Below are positions 49,665 through 58,055 of a stretch of 64,000 nucleotides of DNA, piece after piece. The stretch is from Terriglobia bacterium. GTDB taxonomy: Bacteria > Acidobacteriota > Terriglobia > JAIQFV01. Location: positions 124,001-188,000 of the forward strand of contig JAIQFV010000010.1 of the NCBI GenBank assembly GCA_020073085.1, in the 5' to 3' direction. The notes below the pieces were generated by a model, which saw only the letters and a list, made by a program, of their open reading frames with translations, had not been told where the DNA came from and searched no databases. Made by a program: the position numbers and the translations under genes. Within the stretch, counting starts at the first letter, position 1, and every line of letters starts with the position of its first letter.

Positions 49665-52331
49665 TTACTGCATCAACTCGGCGGTCAACGTCGCGCCCCC
49701 CATTTGTGAGAGGACCGCAGAGTACTTCACCGCTTTGCGGGAATCCGTAGCCACCCAGATCGTCATCTTGTCAGTGCCTCCATCCGCGGAGGAGACCTCG
49801 ATCTTGTACGCATTGAAGGTTCCGGCGGGGACGGTTACACTCTCGGAACCTGTCACCTGGAGTTGCATCAGTTTGGGTTTCTGCTTCTGTAAGTCCAGGT
49901 TGCGGAAGGTGGTGGAGTAACCCTCCTTGATGGGCAGACAAGCGATCGCCTGCATCTGCCCCGCTGCGTCCGCAAACAAGGGCCCTCCCAGATCGACACT
50001 GATGGGCCGGTCTTGCCCGCCCATGCTCATCTTGCCGGTGGCCTTGTTATCGACCACCTCAAATTCGATGGTGGCGGGCCCCTGTTTCACGGTCCGCTTG
50101 CGGAGCGTGAGTGTGTCCTTGTCGAGTACGGCGGTATCAACGAATTCTCCCATCGCCGAGGTCGTTGTATCCGTTGCCGTCCAGGCGCCGCCCTCCTCCT
50201 TGATATCGGTCTTGATATCCAGGGTAATGGCTTGGGCCCCTGCCTGGATCTTGGCCTGGTATTTATAGGTGCCCGAGACCAAAGCATTGGACAGCTTGGG
50301 GGTACCGACCAAATTAGGATCCACCTTCTTGGCCAGCGTCACAGTCTTGGGATCGACGGTAATTTCCGTGAGCCGGGTCGCCACCTCCGGCGTCATGCTC
50401 TCCTGGAAGCGACCTCCCAGATGCTTGGCGAGGAATTTTTCGGCGCTGGCGATCATGGCCATATTGTTCACCGGCCGGGCGAACCCATGCCCCTCGTCGG
50501 GCGCCACCAGGTACTCCACCGGAAATCCGTTCTCCCGCAATGCAATCACGATCTGGTCGGATTCTGCCTTATTGACGCGCGGGTCATTCGCGCCCTGGAC
50601 GACGAGCAGCGGCGTCTTGATCTTGGCGGCGGAATTGAGTGGAGATTGCCGCTGCAACTGGGCCTTCCCCCCCGGGGTGTTGGGGTCGCCCATACGCACA
50701 TAGAACGTCTTGCGAATGGGCTCCCAATAAGGGGGAATCGAGTCGAGGAGCGTGATCAGGTTTGACGGGCCGACGATCGACACCGCCCCCGCATACAAGT
50801 CGGGCGTAAACGCCACGCCCGCCAGGGTGGCATATCCTCCGTAGGACCCGCCCATGATTCCAATGTGCTTGGGATCGCCGATGCCCTTCGACACCAGGTA
50901 CTTGACGCCCCACGTCAGATCATCTTGCATCTTCTGGCCCCACTCCTTGTTCCCCGCATTAATGAACTTTTTTCCATATCCGGTCGATCCGCGGAAGTTG
51001 GGAGCCAGAACCGCGTAGCCTCGATTCGCGAAAAACTGCCAGTAAGGGTTGAACCCCCAAAGATCCCGCGCCCAGGGGCCGCCATGCGGGAAGACCACCA
51101 CCGGCAGGTTCTTCTCCGGGACGCCCTTCGGAAGGGTCAAATAAGCCGAAATCTCCAGGCCGTCCGACGAAGGATACCGAACCACCGTTGTTGACGTGAG
51201 GTTCGCGCGGTTCAGGTTCTCCCGAATACGATATTGCAGCGTCAGCTTGCGGGCCTTACGATCAAACAGGTAGGTTTCACCCGGCTCGTTGTCGGCGGTT
51301 GCTGAGACGATCCAGAGCTGTTCGTCCCGGGTGTGCGACCCAAAGTTGATCTGCTTCCGCGGCAACTTGGTTTGCAGCCATTTGTAGTCCGCCTCAAACA
51401 CTTTGTCCTTCCAGTACTCCCGGCGCTTGTCGTCAATGTAAATTGTCGCGATCATCTCGTCGGTCAGTTCAGAGAAAATCGCCGAGCCGAAATCCACCCG
51501 CTTGAGGGGATCGGACTCAACCAGTTCTTCTTTACTGGTCTCGGGGTCCAGGAGCACCAGGCGGGTGAGATCAATTTCGCTCCCCTTGTTCGTCACCATG
51601 TAGACCCGTTTGTTATCCTTGGCAAACCGGATGGTGTCGCAACCCTCGAGGACGTCACAGGAGTAAATCTTGGTGACGCCGCTCGGATCGAGGCGCAAAA
51701 TCTCGGTGTCGCCGTTTTCAGCCGAACGGGCCGCCAGACGAAGCTGATCCTTGTTGTCGAACTCCCAGCCGGCAATGCGATCGGTGTTCTTACGGACCAG
51801 CGTCCGCTCTCCGGTGGAGATCTTAACCTTGTAGAGGTCATGCCAGGCCTTGTCACGGTCATTCAGACCCACATAGAGAAGGTCGGGATCGCTCTTGGGA
51901 ACCGCATAAATAATGGCGCGAGCCCCCTTGGCCATGGTGATATTGCGCGCGGTCGGCACTTCTACGCCCGCGGCCGGCTTGTCCGCCGGGTTTACGGCAT
52001 AGACGTTGTAGTTTTCGTCTCCGCCCTGGTCCTGGACGAAGAGGATGTACTGGCTGTCGCGGCTCCAGAAGAAGCCGGGGATGGGCCGCTTGGTGTCGTT
52101 GGTCACCGGCTTGGCGGCGCTGAACGGCTCCTCGGTCTTCTTCACCCAGACGTTGCGGGTCTTGTTGAGCGGTTTGAGAAAGGCAATGTACTTGCCGTCC
52201 GGGGAAATCTGCGCGCCGGCGATCTCCGGATCGCCAAAAAACAGTTCGCGGTCGATCAGCGGCGGCTGTTGCGCCAAAAGAGGGACCGCTAAGAGAATGA
52301 AGAACAAAAATAGCTTGGCTGCTCGTTTCAT
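49665..52331 (-). CDS. Secreted S9 (prolyl oligopeptidase) peptidase with extra C-terminal domain
   Basis: 888 residues. A signal peptide (MKRAAKLFLFFILLAVPLLAQ) is followed by a beta-propeller (about 30-390) and an S9 catalytic domain with Ser496 in GGSYGGYA, Asp in QGANDPRV and His in DEGHGFARP. This is the dipeptidyl-peptidase/acylaminoacyl-peptidase-like S9 type with oligopeptidase activity. About 220 more residues (about 670-888) form a beta-rich domain; LQVTGSESVTVPAGTFNAYKIEVSS resembles DUF3108-type beta-barrels, an unusual addition. GGAGGAATC precedes the ATG at 52331. Confidence 0.92.
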   Translation of the reverse strand: MKRAAKLFLFFILLAVPLLAQQPPLIDRELFFGDPEIAGAQISPDGKYIAFLKPLNKTRNVWVKKTEEPFSAAKPVTNDTKRPIPGFFWSRDSQYILFVQDQGGDENYNVYAVNPADKPAAGVEVPTARNITMAKGARAIIYAVPKSDPDLLYVGLNDRDKAWHDLYKVKISTGERTLVRKNTDRIAGWEFDNKDQLRLAARSAENGDTEILRLDPSGVTKIYSCDVLEGCDTIRFAKDNKRVYMVTNKGSEIDLTRLVLLDPETSKEELVESDPLKRVDFGSAIFSELTDEMIATIYIDDKRREYWKDKVFEADYKWLQTKLPRKQINFGSHTRDEQLWIVSATADNEPGETYLFDRKARKLTLQYRIRENLNRANLTSTTVVRYPSSDGLEISAYLTLPKGVPEKNLPVVVFPHGGPWARDLWGFNPYWQFFANRGYAVLAPNFRGSTGYGKKFINAGNKEWGQKMQDDLTWGVKYLVSKGIGDPKHIGIMGGSYGGYATLAGVAFTPDLYAGAVSIVGPSNLITLLDSIPPYWEPIRKTFYVRMGDPNTPGGKAQLQRQSPLNSAAKIKTPLLVVQGANDPRVNKAESDQIVIALRENGFPVEYLVAPDEGHGFARPVNNMAMIASAEKFLAKHLGGRFQESMTPEVATRLTEITVDPKTVTLAKKVDPNLVGTPKLSNALVSGTYKYQAKIQAGAQAITLDIKTDIKEEGGAWTATDTTTSAMGEFVDTAVLDKDTLTLRKRTVKQGPATIEFEVVDNKATGKMSMGGQDRPISVDLGGPLFADAAGQMQAIACLPIKEGYSTTFRNLDLQKQKPKLMQLQVTGSESVTVPAGTFNAYKIEVSSADGGTDKMTIWVATDSRKAVKYSAVLSQMGGATLTAELMQ

Positions 52332-52372
52332 GATTCCTCCTGCAGGTGTGTGTAAATGCAACATAGGATAGA

Positions 52373-52400
52373 ATGACAAGACTCTGACTGTCCATAGAAT
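52373..52400 (+). promoter_or_regulatory. Possible promoter of the DUF2721 gene
   Basis: ATGACA (52373-52378), a 16-nt spacer and TAGAAT (52395-52400). It gives a very short leader to the ATG at 52418, which has its own GGAG. Confidence 0.45.
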
Positions 52401-52417
52401 CCTATGATGGAGCCCTT

Positions 52418-52876
52418 ATGCCCGTAACCACCGTCGCACAACTGATCCCCGTTCTCCAAACCGCCATTGGCCCGGTCATCCTGGTGTCCGGAGTGGGCCT
52501 CCTTCTGCTTACAATGACGAACCGCCTCGGGCGAGCCATCGATCGGGCACGCATCCTGTCGGCCGAGCTGCCGACCGCCACCGGCGACAACCGGGCGAAG
52601 ATCGTGGCACAGCTTCGCATCCTCTGGCGCCGGTCGCGCCTCATCCGCCAGGCAATCGCCCTGGTGTCCACGAGCGCCCTGGCCGCGGCAGTGCTCATCA
52701 TCGTATTGTTCTTTACCGCCCTGCTTCAGATAGAGACCGCCTGGCTGATCAGCCTGTTGTTTATCCTTTGTATGGCCTGTCTTATTGCCTCACTGGTCGT
52801 CTTCATTCAGGATATCAATCAATCGCTCGCAGCGCTTAAGCTCGAACTGAGCGTCGACGGGTTTGACGGAGTCTGA
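52418..52876 (+). CDS. DUF2721 membrane protein
   Basis: 152 residues with three helices. The N-terminal family motif ISPVILVSGVGLLLLTMTNRLGRAIDRAR is present in the form IGPVILVSGVG..., followed by a charged cytoplasmic loop and two hydrophobic helices. No function is known for this family. It is divergent from the S9 peptidase across 86 nt. GGAG lies 6-7 nt before the ATG. Confidence 0.88.
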   Translation: MPVTTVAQLIPVLQTAIGPVILVSGVGLLLLTMTNRLGRAIDRARILSAELPTATGDNRAKIVAQLRILWRRSRLIRQAIALVSTSALAAAVLIIVLFFTALLQIETAWLISLLFILCMACLIASLVVFIQDINQSLAALKLELSVDGFDGV

Positions 52877-53064
52877 GAAATAAGGAGTTCAACATTGGGT
52901 CACGGTGCTGGCCAAGTCATCCACCGCGGCGGGAGAAGTGGGAGGTCGGAAGTCAGAGGAAAAACAAATCCTCGGCTGTTCCCTTTACCCGGCTCTCAGA
53001 GAGAATGTGAATCTCGCGCCTTATTCTGGATGATGCTGGGTGGGTATTGGGACGCAATGGCCGC

Positions 53065-53098
53065 AAAAAAATCGGCCCCGAGATATCTTCCGGGGCCG
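53065..53098 (-). terminator. Terminator of the stand-alone sigma-4 gene
   Basis: On the minus strand the perfect 8-bp stem CGGCCCCG/CGGGGCCG with a 10-nt loop is followed by ATTTTTTT. It lies 66 nt after the stop of the gene at 53164. Confidence 0.88.
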
Positions 53099-53163
53099 TT
53101 TCCACTCAAAAGGAGGGTGAACTGGGGGGTTCACAGGAGGGAAAATCGTCGCATCGCCTGCCC

Positions 53164-53415
53164 TCACATTAACGCGAACGAAGGGTGATAAATGGAGTGA
53201 TTCAGGCGATTCAATTTCTGATTCAACCGGCGCTCGGCCTTCTTCAGGATCTTCGCGGTCTCCTGAACGCTGTAATGCAATCGATCCGCGATCTCTGGAA
53301 CATTCAATCCTTTATAATGCTTGCACACGAAAGCATCGCGCTCGCTCTGCGGCAGTTTGTTGATGGTCTCGATAATGAGATTTGTCGTTTCAACCTTCCA
53401 GTCTTGTTGTGTCAT
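53164..53415 (-). CDS. Stand-alone sigma-70 region 4-like protein
   Basis: 83 residues. INKLPQSERDAFVCKHYKGLNVPEIADRLHYSVQETAKILKKAERRLNQKL is the sigma region 4 helix-turn-helix, with the typical LP..ER..F...Y.G....EIA..L. start and the S...... recognition helix. There is no region 2, so it is either an accessory DNA-binding protein or part of a split sigma factor or phage-like regulator. ATG 53415 is chosen; a TTG at 53475 would add 20 non-conserved residues. It has a terminator of its own, and is divergent from a secreted-protein gene. Confidence 0.82.
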   Translation of the reverse strand: MTQQDWKVETTNLIIETINKLPQSERDAFVCKHYKGLNVPEIADRLHYSVQETAKILKKAERRLNQKLNRLNHSIYHPSFALM

Positions 53416-53626
53416 AACCACCCCCACTGCTCCTTGCACGATACTCTGTTTCTTATTACGGTTGAGAACAACCAAAGTTCCAAATTTCTTTGTTCATTTC
53501 TTTAGACGTAAGATGTATCAAAAAGTTTGAATAAAATCTCCCTGAAATTGTAAAAATTTGTCATCATGAAGCTGATTGGCGCGGTTTCACGTAGCATGAG
53601 GGAGTTCTCATGCGGGAGGAGGGATC

Positions 53627-54493
53627 GTGAAGAAATTCCTTGAATTCTTGCTCATTTTCTACGTGGGGACCTGTTGGGTCGGGAATGTCCCCGGCTCAGC
53701 GCAGACACCTGAGCAACCTGCTCCCGGCACACTGTTGCGTGAGGTCGTCGCCCTTCAGCTCCGGAACATTGACGGACGATATCATTTCCGCTACGACGAG
53801 GAAGACATCACGGAGGATCTCGGCGCCGACGGAAATCCCAGGCATTTTGACACCAAGCTCATGCAATGGATTCACACCGACTACGACTCTTATGTCAAAT
53901 ATCTCGCCATAAACGGAGCGTTCTACGGCGCCCCAGTCCTTGCCGACCAGCAGAACAAAATTGATCGACAGATCAAGGAGGTTGAAGCCAAGCCCGAAAG
54001 CCAGCGCCGGGCCCTTCACGAAAAGACGGTCAAGGAGCGCGAAAAGGAGAAGGATTTTATCCGCAGCCTGCCGGAGGCCTTCGACTATCAACCTCAGGGA
54101 GAGCAAACCATCAACGGTCATCCGAGCTGGATCTTTTCGTTCACCCCCCGCCCGGGCTTTCATCCTCCCTCGCGCGAGACGACTTTTTTGAAGACGCTGA
54201 CAGGGAAGATCTGGATCACTGAAAATGAGCATCAATTGATTCGTCTGAAAGGGACCCTCGAGGACGACGTCGATTTTGGCGCCGGGCTGTTCGGCAGCGT
54301 CAAGAAAGGCTCCACCATCACCCTCGAGCAATCGCCGGGACCCGCCGGTTTGTGGTTTCCCGCATTCACGGAGATGGAATTCCGCGCCAAGGTCTTTGTG
54401 AAGGGTCAGAATCGGATTGAGATCAGCCGATACAGCCGGTACGAAGAAACATCAAGTCCGAAGAAGAAGATCGAGGTTGAGAAAATCCCTTAA
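53627..54493 (+). CDS. Secreted protein, LolA-like fold suspected
   Basis: 288 residues from a GTG with GGAGGAGGG 3-6 nt upstream. A signal peptide (KKFLEFLLIFYVGTCWVGNVPGSA) is followed by a charged coiled-coil (DRQIKEVEAKPESQRRALHEKTVKEREKEKDF) and a beta-rich domain with INGHPSWIFSFTPRPGF, LTGKIWITENEHQLIRLKGTLEDDVDFG and PGPAGLWFPAFTEMEFRAKVF, a pattern seen in outer-membrane lipoprotein-sorting (LolA/LppX) proteins. The identity is uncertain. It converges with the Lon-N gene. Confidence 0.72.
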   Translation: MKKFLEFLLIFYVGTCWVGNVPGSAQTPEQPAPGTLLREVVALQLRNIDGRYHFRYDEEDITEDLGADGNPRHFDTKLMQWIHTDYDSYVKYLAINGAFYGAPVLADQQNKIDRQIKEVEAKPESQRRALHEKTVKEREKEKDFIRSLPEAFDYQPQGEQTINGHPSWIFSFTPRPGFHPPSRETTFLKTLTGKIWITENEHQLIRLKGTLEDDVDFGAGLFGSVKKGSTITLEQSPGPAGLWFPAFTEMEFRAKVFVKGQNRIEISRYSRYEETSSPKKKIEVEKIP

Positions 54494-54609
54494 GGCAGAT
54501 GCCTCCACGGGGTTTTCCGGAAGTGGGATTTCAACATTGGGAGTGGTTGGCTTTCCGGGGCGGGATGCCGTGTGCCGTCGCTGGCGCTGTTTGACTGCGA
54601 AGGAGCGGA

Positions 54610-55245
54610 TCAGGTCAGGTGCCCGTTTCCGCCGACCCGGGTTTTTGCCTTCTGAAAGTGTTCAATCTTGGGTAACAGTTCCTCCAGGTAACGCTCCAGT
54701 TCTGCCAGGCGCTTTGTTTCGCTCCGCATCCCGAGCAAATTCTGACAAACTTCCAAAGGAAGACCCAAGTGTTCCGCGACTGAAAAGGCGAGCCGCGGCG
54801 CCTTGGCATCCACCATCGTCAGATTCGTGTTGGGTTTGGCGACGGCGAGGACAATCTTGGCATAGCTCGCCTTCACGGACTCGGAAAGTCTTCGGACCTC
54901 ATCCGGATCCTCAGCCTCCTCATCGTCAAAAAAAGAAACCTCCGCCCGGAGCACCTCTTCCTCGGAATTCTCCGTGATGATCTCAAATCGACGGACTCCC
55001 TCGGTGACGATGTCGAGGCGGCCGTCATCGTAGCGTTTCACGAGGTCCTTGATGCGGGCGGTGCACCCGACTTCCGCCATTTCGTTCTCCCGCATCAGCA
55101 CCACACCAAACTCCGTCTTGTTGTCCAGACAGCCGCCGATCAATTTCCGGTAGCGCGGCTCGAAAATGTGCAAAGGGAGAGAAGCCCCGGGAAACAGGAC
55201 CACTTCCAGCGGGAAGAGTGGCAACAAGAGCGGGTGATTGGACAT
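54610..55245 (-). CDS. LON substrate-binding domain protein
   Basis: 211 residues. It is the N-terminal LON domain without AAA+ or protease parts (LPLFPLEVVLFPGASLPLHIFEPRYRKLI; FGVVLMREN; GCTARIKDLVKRYDDGRLDIVTEGVRRFEI) followed by a helical bundle (VAEHLGLPLEVCQNLLGMRSETKRLAELERYLEELLPKIE). Such stand-alone LON proteins are related to the substrate-binding part of cereblon; a function in bacteria is not known. ATG 55245 has AAGGGG 3-4 nt upstream; the frame is open to 55290 but starts there are not better. Confidence 0.87.
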   Translation of the reverse strand: MSNHPLLLPLFPLEVVLFPGASLPLHIFEPRYRKLIGGCLDNKTEFGVVLMRENEMAEVGCTARIKDLVKRYDDGRLDIVTEGVRRFEIITENSEEEVLRAEVSFFDDEEAEDPDEVRRLSESVKASYAKIVLAVAKPNTNLTMVDAKAPRLAFSVAEHLGLPLEVCQNLLGMRSETKRLAELERYLEELLPKIEHFQKAKTRVGGNGHLT

Positions 55246-55293
55246 GTCCCCTTCGCAAGGACGCCCTCCCGTCCGGCGGGAGCGCGTCACCGA

Positions 55294-55554
55294 TCACGGC
55301 CGGTTGGTGAAGAGCTCTATGATGTAATCATGCAGGGAATCATACAGGATCCTCTGAAAGGCCCACGTGAACCGGGGGTTCTCCAAATCACGAGGCGCCA
55401 GGTGGATCGTGTAAGTATGGCCGGAAACCGCGGGGTCGCGCAATTGGATCAGGACATCCACCCCCTCATCCCCTTCTCCCGGTTGGGCGGAAAAGGACAC
55501 GAGGGGATGGTCATAGTGATCTAACGCCGAGTTTACCTTCTCCAGAGAGCTCAA
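55294..55554 (-). CDS. Small conserved-looking protein of unknown function
   Basis: 86 residues from a TTG at 55554 (no ATG or GTG in frame downstream of the previous stop). It has LVSFSAQPGEGDEGVDVLIQLRD, HTYTIHLAPRDLENPRFTWAFQRILYDSLHDYIIELFTN, a likely alpha/beta fold with good codon bias. GGGGTG is close to the start. It sits between superoxide dismutase and the LON gene, all on the minus strand, 49 nt before the LON start. No family is recognised. Confidence 0.65.
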   Translation of the reverse strand: MSSLEKVNSALDHYDHPLVSFSAQPGEGDEGVDVLIQLRDPAVSGHTYTIHLAPRDLENPRFTWAFQRILYDSLHDYIIELFTNRP

Positions 55555-55617
55555 TTCACCCCGGTGGCCATTCGCATGGCGGTCGCAGACTTTGCCGGCC
55601 TTTCACCTCCCGAAGGG

Positions 55618-56226
55618 TTACCTCGCAGCGCTGGCGGCCTTGTTGAGCGCGGCGAAGCGCCTGTTCACCACATTCCAGTCGATGCTCTTTATGAATGCGG
55701 ACAGGTAATCCCCTTTGGTCGTCCCGTAGTCTATCATGTACGCATGTTCCCAGCAATCGAGCGCCAGCAGGGGTTCCTGATGAACGGGGTACCCGATATG
55801 ATGTTCGAATAGGATGTAATGGTGTAGTTCGTGATCCGTGCGGTTGTGGGTCAGGATCACCCAGCCCGGGGTCGACGCGCCTGCCGCCTTCAGATCGGCT
55901 GTCCACGCATCGCGGGAGCCGAACGATCTTTTAATGGCGTCCGCCAGCTCGTTGGAGGGCTCGCCGCCCTTGGGACTCAGATTCTCGAAATACATCTCGT
56001 GCAAAAAGGCCCCGTTGAAGGCGACCGCCTCGCGCCGCTTGAGTTCGGAATATTCACTGAAGCTGTAATTCGCTGTGCTGCGATCGCTTGACTTCAGCTT
56101 TTCCTGAATTTCATTCAACTTCTTCACATACCCCTGGTAGAGACCAAAGTGCGCCTTCAGCTGCTTCTCGCTTAAGCCCTCGATCTTTCCCAATAAATGA
56201 TCAAAATTTCTTGCGACTACGGTCAT
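55618..56226 (-). CDS. sod: Fe/Mn superoxide dismutase
   Basis: 202 residues. The four metal ligands are in place: His26 (KAHFGLYQGYVKKLN), His76 (FNGAFLHEMYFENL), Asp157 and His161 (LALDCWEHAYMIDYG). The usual NH..FW motif is changed to NGAFLHEMYF, which is typical of a divergent SodB group. It removes superoxide in the cytoplasm. AAGGAG lies 7 nt before the ATG. A perfect TATAAT (56331-56336, minus strand) lies about 105 nt upstream but has no good -35. Confidence 0.92.
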   Translation of the reverse strand: MTVVARNFDHLLGKIEGLSEKQLKAHFGLYQGYVKKLNEIQEKLKSSDRSTANYSFSEYSELKRREAVAFNGAFLHEMYFENLSPKGGEPSNELADAIKRSFGSRDAWTADLKAAGASTPGWVILTHNRTDHELHHYILFEHHIGYPVHQEPLLALDCWEHAYMIDYGTTKGDYLSAFIKSIDWNVVNRRFAALNKAASAAR

Positions 56227-56542
56227 GATTTTCTCCTTTTTCCTGATATCTATTCAATTCGGAAGCCACCCAAACAACCCTCCCGCAAGCGGGTCGGGTT
56301 CTCCGTTCATCTTGTCTGGGGACTGCGTCTATTATATCGCATCGCGACATGAATTACTTCTCTTTCTGTGATCCGGGCAGCGGCTCTTCCGCAGAGGAGG
56401 AAGGGGAGTGCAGCGTGTGCCTGTAAATCGATGGGGGGAGAACCCTGTCCAACGGGGGCGGTTCTAGTGGAGGTTCAAAATGGAGGCCCCAACTGAGAGG
56501 GCCTCCCTCGTGCGGGCACGTTCGAAGAGACTCAAGGCCGGC
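56227..56542. other. Gene-free spacer, 316 nt
   Basis: It separates the superoxide dismutase start from the end of the PuuD-like gene. It holds the terminator at 56476-56506 and the TATAAT at 56331-56336; nothing else is recognised. Confidence 0.5.
56476..56506 (-). terminator. Terminator of the PuuD-like gene
   Basis: On the minus strand GGAGGCCC/GGGCCTCC (8 bp, 9-nt loop) is followed by ATTTTG. It lies 37 nt past the stop of the minus-strand gene. Confidence 0.65.
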
Positions 56543-57292
56543 TCACTTCCCCAGGAACGGGAAATGGCTCGCCGCGCCCATGAAAAACAGCATCGGGATG
56601 GAAAGCCAGAAATTCATCCTTGAAGCCAGGAACGCCCGACGGGCCAGCTTGGCGGATTCCGGCGGAATAGGGGTTCCGCTTTCCGCATTCGCCTTCGTCC
56701 AGGCAATGATCCGTTTCTGGTGCGGCCAGATGATTCCCCACACGTTCAGGAGCATGATGACTCCCATGCCTCCGCCAATCCCGATGGAGAGGGCTCGATT
56801 GCTCGAATCCGGAGTGGCATTGAACTGGAGGACGCACCACGCCAGAAGAAACATGATGATCGCCACCAGCACAGCGATGAGATATCCGTTGTTCAAAGCC
56901 CCGGAAACCGGCCGCAGGATAAGGAAAATCAAAAGCCAGGCCACGACCACCACTGCCAGCCAGGTCCCGAAGATCCGACCCACCGAAGGCTCCCGGCTCA
57001 AGATGATCATGTAGTACCAGATGCCGATGAACACCGTGCCCACCGCGCCCCAACGGAACCAGAACAGCGCCCGCGGCATCAACTGCGGGATCACCTTCCC
57101 CTTGGTGGGCGCATCCAGCGACTTCATCAAATTCACATTGACCAGATTGAAGAAATAGAGCATCCCGATCCACGTAATGCCGGCCAGGAAATGAAGCCAT
57201 CGCAGAAAGATTTCCTGCCATGCCATCGCATTGTCTGGAAATTGAATCACCATCCAGAATGAGATCAGAGATCCCCAAATCATGTGGGCCAT
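56543..57292 (-). CDS. PuuD-type membrane protein (urate oxidase N-terminal family), without cytochrome domain
   Basis: 249 residues with about seven helices. WLHFLAGITWIGMLYFFNLVNVNLMKSLDAPTKGKVIPQLMPRALFWFRWGAVGT is the signature region of the PF06181 family, whose full member PuuD is a membrane urate hydroxylase with a C-terminal cytochrome c. Here the C-terminus ends soon after the membrane part, without any CXXCH, and no purine genes are nearby, so urate oxidation is doubtful. A strong ribosome site, GGAGGA, lies 8 nt before the ATG. Confidence 0.85.
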   Translation of the reverse strand: MAHMIWGSLISFWMVIQFPDNAMAWQEIFLRWLHFLAGITWIGMLYFFNLVNVNLMKSLDAPTKGKVIPQLMPRALFWFRWGAVGTVFIGIWYYMIILSREPSVGRIFGTWLAVVVVAWLLIFLILRPVSGALNNGYLIAVLVAIIMFLLAWCVLQFNATPDSSNRALSIGIGGGMGVIMLLNVWGIIWPHQKRIIAWTKANAESGTPIPPESAKLARRAFLASRMNFWLSIPMLFFMGAASHFPFLGK

Positions 57293-57449
57293 AATTCATC
57301 CTCCTCCATTGAAAAAACTTGCATGAATTGGCAACCTGAGAAAGCCTGATTGTGGTTTTTCTTTGCGTGAATAAGGACTTGGAAAGATCCCCCGCACGAT
57401 AGGGGTTTACAGCCCGGCTGTCAACGAAATTCGGCGACTTCGGGGCCCT

Positions 57450-58055
57450 CTACCCGACTCCCACGGAGGCGCCCTCAAAATCCCGGGCCAGGGCCTCCCG
57501 TTGCTCCGCAGTAAGCGAAGTCCGGGCCGCATAATTGGGATGATCGATCACCAGGGCGACCGGCACCGTGGGGTCACGGAACCAGCTTTGCTCCTCCCTG
57601 GTGAAGGGAAAACGAACGTACTGGACGGCGCTGATCCTGTCTTCCTTGCTGTGCCCTTCTTCGAACCGGCCAAACACGCGGGCCAGCCCTCCCATTTCAA
57701 AAAAAACACAGTCGCCCTGGTCCAGGCCCTGAAAGCGGTCCAGCTCCGGCTTGATGTCGGACGGCGTGGTGATTTCAATAAACAGGGTGGCACTTAACTC
57801 GTCCGCGTCCGGCAGGATTTGATTGTAGACGTCAATCTCGTCCTGGATTCTGCGTTCATCCACCATTCGTTCAGCTCGTATCATCTCCTGGACCTGAAAC
57901 TTGACCGTCTCCCGGTTCTCAAACACCAGAGACACCTTGTCGCCGACCGGGAGCCGCCGATGTTGTTTCAGCGCGATGATGTGACGCCTGAACTCGTCCC
58001 GAATCTTTTCGTACTCGTAGAGGTTTCTGACATCGTCCACAGTGAGTTTTTTCAT
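57450..58055 (-). CDS. DUF3501 protein
   Basis: 201 residues. The ATG at 58055 overlaps the stop of the upstream Fe-S gene (ATGA), which proves translational coupling and fixes the start. KKLTVDDVRNLYEYEKIRDEFRRHIIALKQHRRLPVGDKVSLVFENRETVKFQVQEMIRAER is the family core; FRDPTVPVALVIDHPNYAARTSLT is typical at the C-terminus. The function is not known, but the family co-occurs with rubrerythrin and GlpC-like proteins, exactly as here, pointing to peroxide or metal stress. Confidence 0.9.
   Translation of the reverse strand: MKKLTVDDVRNLYEYEKIRDEFRRHIIALKQHRRLPVGDKVSLVFENRETVKFQVQEMIRAERMVDERRIQDEIDVYNQILPDADELSATLFIEITTPSDIKPELDRFQGLDQGDCVFFEMGGLARVFGRFEEGHSKEDRISAVQYVRFPFTREEQSWFRDPTVPVALVIDHPNYAARTSLTAEQREALARDFEGASVGVG

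Noticed and set aside
56532-57299. 255-codon alternative frame over the PuuD-like gene
   Set aside because: The other frame has the membrane signature WLHFLAGITWIG and a strong ribosome site; this one is Gly/Pro/Arg-rich shadow.
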